Shown here: positions 6,199 to 9,974 of the stretch, piece by piece
Layout: each line of letters starts with the position of its first letter
Numbering within the stretch: the first letter of the stretch is position 1
DNA from: Acidobacteriota bacterium
GTDB taxonomy: Bacteria; Acidobacteriota; Thermoanaerobaculia; Multivoradales; JAHEKO01
Assembly (NCBI GenBank): GCA_006227875.1
Contig: SBFI01000472.1
Location: 1 to 9,974, forward strand
Reading direction: 5' to 3'
DNA: 9,974 bases
Program-made: the position numbers and the translations under genes
The notes under the pieces: generated by a model
Database searches by the model: none
What the model was told of the DNA's origin: nothing
What the model saw: the letters and a program-made list of their open reading frames with translations, nothing else

Positions 6199-6693
6199 GT
6201 GGCCCTTGGACTGGGCACCAATGTCGGCCGCCTCGAAGACAACCTGAGAAGCGCAATTCGAGAGCTGGACCGAGCACTGGAATCTCTCGTCGTCGCCCCT
6301 CCCTACTACAGTCAGCCGGTCTCGTACGCAGCTCAGGATTCATTTCTAAACACCGCCGTGACCGGCCGCACACGGCTCGCCGCCGATGAGCTGCTGGCTC
6401 TGACCAAGGCCTTGGAGCGGAAAGCGGGCCGTCGCAGCGGCCCTCGCTTCGGTCCCAGAACTCTCGACATCGATTTGCTGGTCTACGGCGACCTGGTTCT
6501 CCACACACCCGAGCTCTGTATCCCCCACCCCCGCCTGCGGGAGAGGCGTTTCTATCTCGCGCCCCTGGCCGACATCGCCCCCCATCTCCCAGTACCACCC
6601 GATGCGATAACCGTGAGCGAGTTGCTCGACAGCCTCGATGACCCTCACCAGGTCGAACGGGCGAGCTGGAGTCGAGAGCCTCTAAACGGTTGA
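6199..6693 (+). CDS. folK: 2-amino-4-hydroxy-6-hydroxymethyldihydropteridine pyrophosphokinase (HPPK)
   Basis: FolK transfers pyrophosphate from ATP to 6-hydroxymethyl-7,8-dihydropterin, a cytoplasmic step of folate synthesis. Family features, numbered from the GTG at 6199: the N-terminal strand and loop ALGLGTNVG, then YYSQPVSYAAQDSFLNTAV with the conserved QxxFLN. The ATP/metal signature GRRSGPRFGPRTLDIDLL carries the paired Asp residues that bind magnesium, and CIPHPRLRERRFYLAPLADIAP follows. The GTG start gives 164 residues, close to the usual 160, but its ribosome site (CAGG) is weak and the first strand is a little short. The frame stays open upstream to ATG codons at 6079, 6085 and 6097, which would add 34-40 basic residues and overlap the acidic tail of the preceding gene. 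Function is certain, start is not. No other folate genes are in view. Confidence 0.93.
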   Translation: MALGLGTNVGRLEDNLRSAIRELDRALESLVVAPPYYSQPVSYAAQDSFLNTAVTGRTRLAADELLALTKALERKAGRRSGPRFGPRTLDIDLLVYGDLVLHTPELCIPHPRLRERRFYLAPLADIAPHLPVPPDAITVSELLDSLDDPHQVERASWSREPLNG

Positions 6694-6726
6694 AGTCTCG
6701 GGGCGAATGACTTAACGTCGCCAGCA

Positions 6727-7983
6727 ATGCCACAGGAAAACCTCCCCTGGTATCGCCGGCTTCACTGGCAGATCCTCATTGCCATGGCCCTGGGCACGGT
6801 GGTCGGGCTGGTCGGCGGAACCGAGGTGGTGCCAAAGGTCGACTGGTTGGGCACGCTATTCATCAAGCTGCTCAAGATGATCATCGTGCCGCTGATCCTC
6901 ACCTCGATCGTCTCCGGGGTGGCCTCGGTCGGTGGTGGTCGCGACCTGGGCCGCTTGTTTGGCAAGACACTCGGCTACTACGTCCTGTCGAGCGCGCTGG
7001 CCATTTTCGCCGGGCTTTTCGCCGTCAACCTCATAAGACCCGGTGTCGGGGCCAACATCGTCGGTGCGGAGAGCAAGACCATCCCCGAGCTTGCCACTCC
7101 CAGCTCGCCAAAGGAGCTGCTCCTGGACATCGTGCCGGAGAACGTGGTGGCAGCCGCAGCCGAATCGCACATGCTGGCGGTGATCTTCTTCAGCATCCTG
7201 CTTGGCATGGCTATCGCCGGCCTTCCCGACCGGCCGAGAGAGACGCTGCAGCAGTTCTTTGGCGCGGCCTTCCAGGCCATGATGCGACTGACCGGGGGGG
7301 TCATCCGCTTCGCCCCCATCGGCGTCTTTGGTCTCATCACCACGCTGGTGGGCTCCTCGGGGCTCGAGTCTTTCCGCGCGCTCGGGCTCTACATGATCAC
7401 CATCGCGCTGAGTTTGAGCTTTCATCTGTTCGTCACGCTGCCGCTGCTTCTCCTGGTGCTGGGTCGGATCCGGCCGAGCATTCACTTCCGCAATATGGTC
7501 GAGCCCCTGGCAATGGCGTTCTCTACCAGCTCGTCGGGCGCAACGCTTCCCGTCACCATGAACGCGGTGGAGAACAAAGTCGGTGTGTCGAACCGCATCT
7601 CGTCCTTTGTGCTGCCGATGGGCGCCACGGTCAACATGGACGGCACGGCTCTCTACGAATGTGCCGGGGTGCTCTTCATCGCCCAGGTCATGGGGGTGGA
7701 CCTGTCGATAGGGGCACAACTGGTGGTGGTCTTTACCGCCCTTCTCGCTTCCATCGGTGCCGCCGCCGTCCCCTCCGCCGGGTTGGTGATCATCTTTATC
7801 GTCCTCGAGGCGGTAAATCTCCGTGGTCCCGAAGTGGGCGTGATCGTGGGCGCCATGCTGGCCATCGATCGGCCTTTGGACATGTACCGTACGGCCGTGA
7901 ACATCTTTAGTGACTCCTGCGGGGCTGCCATCATCGCTGTCTCCGAAGGGGAGTCGGACATCGATACGGCAGTGGTTCCTTGA
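6727..7983 (+). CDS. Dicarboxylate/acidic amino acid:cation symporter (DAACS family, GltP/DctA-like)
   Basis: An inner-membrane secondary transporter that brings in glutamate, aspartate or C4-dicarboxylates with Na+ or H+. The 418-residue protein has the family's multi-span layout: TM1 at about 14-30, conserved KLLKMIIVPLILTSIVSG (47-64), and many further hydrophobic segments. The substrate core is intact: STSSSGATLP (266-275) is hairpin 1, NMDGTALYE (303-311) lies in TM7, AAVPSAGLV (346-354) is hairpin 2, and DMYRTAVNIFSD (385-396) lies in TM8. By alignment to GltPh, D385, R388, T389 and N392 match D394, R397, T398 and N401. R388 is the residue that pairs with a substrate side-chain carboxylate, so an acidic substrate is expected. 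D396 matches a sodium-site Asp. Exact substrate and coupling ion cannot be read from sequence. No clear Shine-Dalgarno precedes the ATG. It starts 33 nt after folK and overlaps the next gene by 4 nt. Confidence 0.95.
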   Translation: MPQENLPWYRRLHWQILIAMALGTVVGLVGGTEVVPKVDWLGTLFIKLLKMIIVPLILTSIVSGVASVGGGRDLGRLFGKTLGYYVLSSALAIFAGLFAVNLIRPGVGANIVGAESKTIPELATPSSPKELLLDIVPENVVAAAAESHMLAVIFFSILLGMAIAGLPDRPRETLQQFFGAAFQAMMRLTGGVIRFAPIGVFGLITTLVGSSGLESFRALGLYMITIALSLSFHLFVTLPLLLLVLGRIRPSIHFRNMVEPLAMAFSTSSSGATLPVTMNAVENKVGVSNRISSFVLPMGATVNMDGTALYECAGVLFIAQVMGVDLSIGAQLVVVFTALLASIGAAAVPSAGLVIIFIVLEAVNLRGPEVGVIVGAMLAIDRPLDMYRTAVNIFSDSCGAAIIAVSEGESDIDTAVVP

Positions 7984-9179
7984 CGACTTCGGTCTCCCTT
8001 CGAGATCCCATCCACGGCTTCTTGAGAGCCGATCCGCTCGAAAGGGCGCTCATCAACTCCCGGCCGCTGCAGCGGCTGCGATCGATCCACCAGCTCGGGT
8101 TCTCCTTTCTGGTCTTCCCGGGCGCCGAGCACACCCGGTTCAGTCACGTCCTCGGTGCCATGGATCTCGCCGGTAGGGTCTACGACGCCCTCGCGGCGCA
8201 CGGTGACGGCGTTCTAGATCCGGGTGAGAACAGTCGGGGACGGCGAGCGGTCCGCATTGCCGCCTTGGTACACGACATCGGACACGCCCCCTTCAGCCAT
8301 TCCGCCGAGGAGCTCTTCGAAGGAGGTCTCGATCACGAGGAGATGTCGAGACGCCTGCTCGGGATCCCGGAGATGAGGGAGATCTTCGAGCGCCACGGAG
8401 ACGGGCTCGGGCCGGACGACGTCATCCGCTTGCTGGCGACGCCACGGGACTCCGAGGAGCGGCTGCTGTCGCAGATCATCTCCGGTGAGCTGGACGTCGA
8501 CAAGATGGACTATCTCCTACGAGACAGCCTCTACTGCGGTGTGAGCTACGGCAACTTCGACCTCGCCCGTCTGCTCGACACGATGTTGCCACTCCAGGAT
8601 CCGGAGTCGGGTGATTGGGGGATCGGGGTCGCCGAAGGTGGAGTTCACACTCTCGAGGCGTTGGTGATGGCCCGCTACTACATGTTCACCCAGGTCTACT
8701 TCAACCCTACCGGCAAGGCCTTCGAGCTGCATCTGAACGAGTGGTTGCAGGAGCGAGGACAGCGCTGGCCGGCCGACCCCGAGGCCTTTCTGGATCACGA
8801 CGACATCTCGACCTTGAGCGCCATGCGCGCCTCCGACAGTCTCCACGCCCACGCGGTGGTCCATCGCCGGTACTTCCCGCTCGCTTTCGAAACCCACGAG
8901 CATCTCTCGACCGAAGAGAGTGAGCGCTTCGAGAGTCTGCTGCCCGAGCTATTCGAACGCTTTGGCCCTCACCAGATCCTGGTCTCCCGTTCTTCCAAGG
9001 ATCCACACCGTCTGGGCCAGGCCCGAGTACTGGTGAGACGCTTCGACGGCGAGCTGGTGCCGATGGAAGAGGCGAGTCACTTCATCCGTCATCTGGCCCG
9101 CATAGATCGTTACCGCATCTACGCCTCTCCCCCGCTGCTGGCGGAGGTAACGGCGGTTCTCAAGCGCCTCTGGAGCTAG
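7980..9179 (+). CDS. HD-domain phosphohydrolase, dNTPase-like (COG1078, YwfO/SAMHD1-related)
   Basis: Likely a cytoplasmic, metal-dependent hydrolase acting on nucleotides; characterised relatives cleave dNTPs to deoxynucleosides and triphosphate. The 399-residue protein opens with LRDPIHGFLRADPLE (7-21), then QRLRSIHQLG (31-40), FPGAEHTRFSHVLGAMDLA (46-64), ALVHDIGHAPFSH (95-107) and DHEEMS (118-123). SGELDVDKMDYLLRDSLYCGVSYG (168-191) is characteristic of this branch. The metal ligands should be H51 or H56, H98, D99 and D172 or D174. The C-terminal 100-150 residues are a less conserved extension seen in COG1078 proteins. The start is TTG at 7980 (TTGA overlap with the symporter stop). No ATG precedes the conserved N-terminus and the next Met is residue 61, so a TTG start with translational coupling is the best reading. 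Substrate specificity is inferred; several COG1078 members remain untested. Confidence 0.9.
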   Translation: MTTSVSLRDPIHGFLRADPLERALINSRPLQRLRSIHQLGFSFLVFPGAEHTRFSHVLGAMDLAGRVYDALAAHGDGVLDPGENSRGRRAVRIAALVHDIGHAPFSHSAEELFEGGLDHEEMSRRLLGIPEMREIFERHGDGLGPDDVIRLLATPRDSEERLLSQIISGELDVDKMDYLLRDSLYCGVSYGNFDLARLLDTMLPLQDPESGDWGIGVAEGGVHTLEALVMARYYMFTQVYFNPTGKAFELHLNEWLQERGQRWPADPEAFLDHDDISTLSAMRASDSLHAHAVVHRRYFPLAFETHEHLSTEESERFESLLPELFERFGPHQILVSRSSKDPHRLGQARVLVRRFDGELVPMEEASHFIRHLARIDRYRIYASPPLLAEVTAVLKRLWS

Positions 9180-9190
9180 GGGCCTGCGCC

Positions 9191-9637
9191 ATGCCGGAGC
9201 CCATCCGTCAAGGTGACATCCCCGGGGTCCAGCTCCGCTGTCGACAGCTCCTGCCCATCGACATCGAGACCGCCTGGAGCTGGCTGACCGAGCCGGAGCG
9301 ACTCACCCGCTGGCTGGCGGCAAGCGCCCGCATAGCCCTGCACCTGGAGAGGGTCGACGAGGATGGGGCCCCGGTGCACGAGCTCGGCTCGACCCTCGAC
9401 CGCGATCGACCCCGTCTCTGGTCGCTCGCCTTCCAACAGCCCGCCGCCGGCTGGCCGGTAGCCACCCGTCTCACCTTCGAGCTCACACCCCACGGCGACG
9501 GCTGCGAGCTCTCGGTACTGCAGGAGGGCTTCGAGCACCTGCCACTCTCCGACGGCCTCACCATCTGGGAGGCCTATCGCAGACACTGGAGGGAGGCGCT
9601 GGAGCGGTTGGCGGAAGAGGTGGGCTTGAGGGCTTGA
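9191..9637 (+). CDS. SRPBCC / AHSA1-like domain protein
   Basis: A 148-residue single-domain protein of the START/Bet v 1-like (SRPBCC) fold, closest to the Aha1 C-terminal-like group. Members bind hydrophobic ligands in a cavity, and the role of most bacterial ones is unknown. Recognisable parts are IDIETAWSWLTEPERLTRWLA (23-43), the N-terminal helix pair with the W-L-T-E-P motif; ATRLTFELTPHGDGCELSVLQEGF (91-114), paired strands with the usual LTF-x-L-x-P pattern; and the long C-terminal helix WEAYRRHWREALERLAEEV (126-144). No signal or TM segment is seen. The ATG lies 11 nt after the HD gene; a TAGGGG stretch just upstream is a weak ribosome site. The last residues (GLRA) and the stop are encoded inside an 8-bp tandem repeat. 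The convergent neighbour is an SDR epimerase of a type that is sometimes fused to SRPBCC domains. Confidence 0.85.
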   Translation: MPEPIRQGDIPGVQLRCRQLLPIDIETAWSWLTEPERLTRWLAASARIALHLERVDEDGAPVHELGSTLDRDRPRLWSLAFQQPAAGWPVATRLTFELTPHGDGCELSVLQEGFEHLPLSDGLTIWEAYRRHWREALERLAEEVGLRA

Positions 9638-9654
9638 GGACTTGGGGGCTTGAG
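9623..9654 (+). repeat. Tandem array of an 8-bp unit, GGCTTGAG, over the 3' end of the SRPBCC gene
   Basis: Four units in a row: GGCTTGAG (9623), GGCTTGAG (9631), GACTTGGG (9639), GGCTTGAG (9647). Three are identical and one has two changes. The SRPBCC gene's TGA stop (9635-9637) lies in the second unit. An inverted array of the same unit lies at 9793-9816. Confidence 0.85.
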
Positions 9655-9809
9655 GGTTCCCCCACCCACCCATTTGCCTGCTGACTGGCACACTCCTGCG
9701 ATTCGCTGGTAATCCGAGCACTGAAACGGGGTTCACTACCAGCAAGTCGAACGGCTCCCAACCGTGGATTCAGTCCCGGGCGGGCGGTGGACCTCACGCC
9801 CTCAGGCCC
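9638..9809. other. Convergent intergenic region with no gene, flanked by inverted 8-bp arrays
   Basis: I see no coding sequence, tRNA or U-tract terminator here. Between the two arrays lie 138 nt with one inverted repeat, GCTGGTA (9705-9711) and TACCAGC (9737-9743), around a 25-nt loop. The flanking arrays could pair over 18 bp (9622-9639 with 9800-9817, one G-U pair) and may serve as a two-way transcript end. Confidence 0.5.
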
Positions 9810-9816
9810 TCAAGCC
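9793..9816 (-). repeat. Inverted array of the same 8-bp unit over the 3' end of the SDR gene
   Basis: On the plus strand: CTCACGCC (9793), CTCAGGCC (9801), CTCAAGCC (9809). Read on the minus strand these are GGCTTGAG, GGCCTGAG and GGCGTGAG, the same unit as at 9623-9654. The TGA stop of the leftward gene (9810-9812) lies in the first minus-strand unit. Confidence 0.8.
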
Positions 9817-9974
9817 CTATTCAGCAGGTTGCGCAGGGCGCCTTCGGCTTCCGGGTAGCGAAACTGGTACCCGGCCTCAAGCAGCTTTTTCGGTACCGCC
9901 CGCTGCCCGGTCAGCAGCAGCTCCCCCATCTCGCCAAAGGCCAGACGTAGGACGGCAGCCGGCACCGGCATGGC
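9810..9974 (-). CDS. SDR-family epimerase, TIGR01777/SDR39U1 type, C-terminal 54 residues (gene runs off the right edge)
   Basis: Only the C-terminus is present, read leftward from 9974 to a TGA at 9810-9812. The residues include PVPAAVLRLAFGEMGELLLTG, then QRAVPKKLLEAGYQFRYPE and EGALRNLL. This matches the DUF1731 tail of nucleoside-diphosphate-sugar epimerase-like proteins (YfcH, SDR39U1): the GEM...LL.GQR.lPkkLleaGy.FryP...eAL..ll pattern is diagnostic. The NAD(P)-binding Rossmann part and catalytic residues lie outside the window. The physiological substrate of this family is not established. The gene converges on the SRPBCC gene, and its stop lies in an 8-bp repeat array. Confidence 0.88.
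   Translation of the reverse strand, partial: AMPVPAAVLRLAFGEMGELLLTGQRAVPKKLLEAGYQFRYPEAEGALRNLLNRA

Noticed and set aside
6856..7719. A 287-codon minus-strand open frame opposite the symporter.
   Set aside because: The product is a highly charged His/Asp/Arg string typical of the reverse of membrane-protein codons; the symporter motifs on the plus strand are complete.
9751..9765. A tRNA anticodon-like stem-loop: ACGG, loop CTCCCAA with T at position 33, CCGT.
   Set aside because: Neither strand shows a D arm, a T arm with GTTCRA at the right distance, or an acceptor stem around it, so it is not a tRNA; chance or degraded remnant.
9623..9816. The repeat arrays as a CRISPR or insertion-sequence remnant.
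   Set aside because: Units are 8 bp without spacers, there are no cas or transposase genes, and no target-site duplication is visible.

Overview
The window carries ordinary chromosomal genes of a Gram-negative bacterium with GC-rich DNA. A LolA lipoprotein chaperone implies an outer membrane. A small FYDLN-type zinc ribbon with a charged tail, an enlarged SecF, and a lolA-tgt-yajC-secD-secF-rel gene order suggest a lineage outside the Gammaproteobacteria. Acidobacteriota (Thermoanaerobaculia-like) or a deltaproteobacterial relative would fit, but this is a guess from gene content, not a proven placement. No phage, insertion sequence, CRISPR array, rRNA or convincing tRNA was seen.

Positions 1-5634 form one minus-strand block, read from right to left: lolA (outer-membrane lipoprotein carrier), tgt (queuosine tRNA modification), yajC, secD and secF (accessory complex of the Sec translocon), then the N-terminal third or less of a RelA/SpoT-type (p)ppGpp enzyme that runs off the left edge. 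lolA to secF are tightly packed (25, 87, -4 and 18 nt apart) and probably form one operon. A 100-nt gap before rel holds a near-perfect 24-bp palindrome next to a consensus TATAAT, so rel may have its own promoter.

Positions 5635-5870 are a divergent intergenic region with candidate promoters in both directions and a strong Shine-Dalgarno for the rightward gene.

Positions 5871-9637 form a plus-strand block: an FYDLN-type zinc ribbon, folK (folate pathway pyrophosphokinase), a dicarboxylate/acidic amino acid:cation symporter, an HD-domain nucleotide hydrolase (start overlaps the symporter stop by 4 nt) and an SRPBCC/AHSA1-type protein. Gaps are short, so co-transcription is likely, although the functions are mixed.

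Positions 9638-9809 separate this block from a convergent, partial SDR epimerase (TIGR01777/SDR39U1 type). Two small arrays of the same 8-bp unit face each other in inverted orientation here, and the stop codons of both convergent genes lie inside them. This is the most unusual DNA structure in the window. I did not find a plausible new multi-gene system; the findings concern regulation, gene boundaries and lineage-specific variants of known genes.
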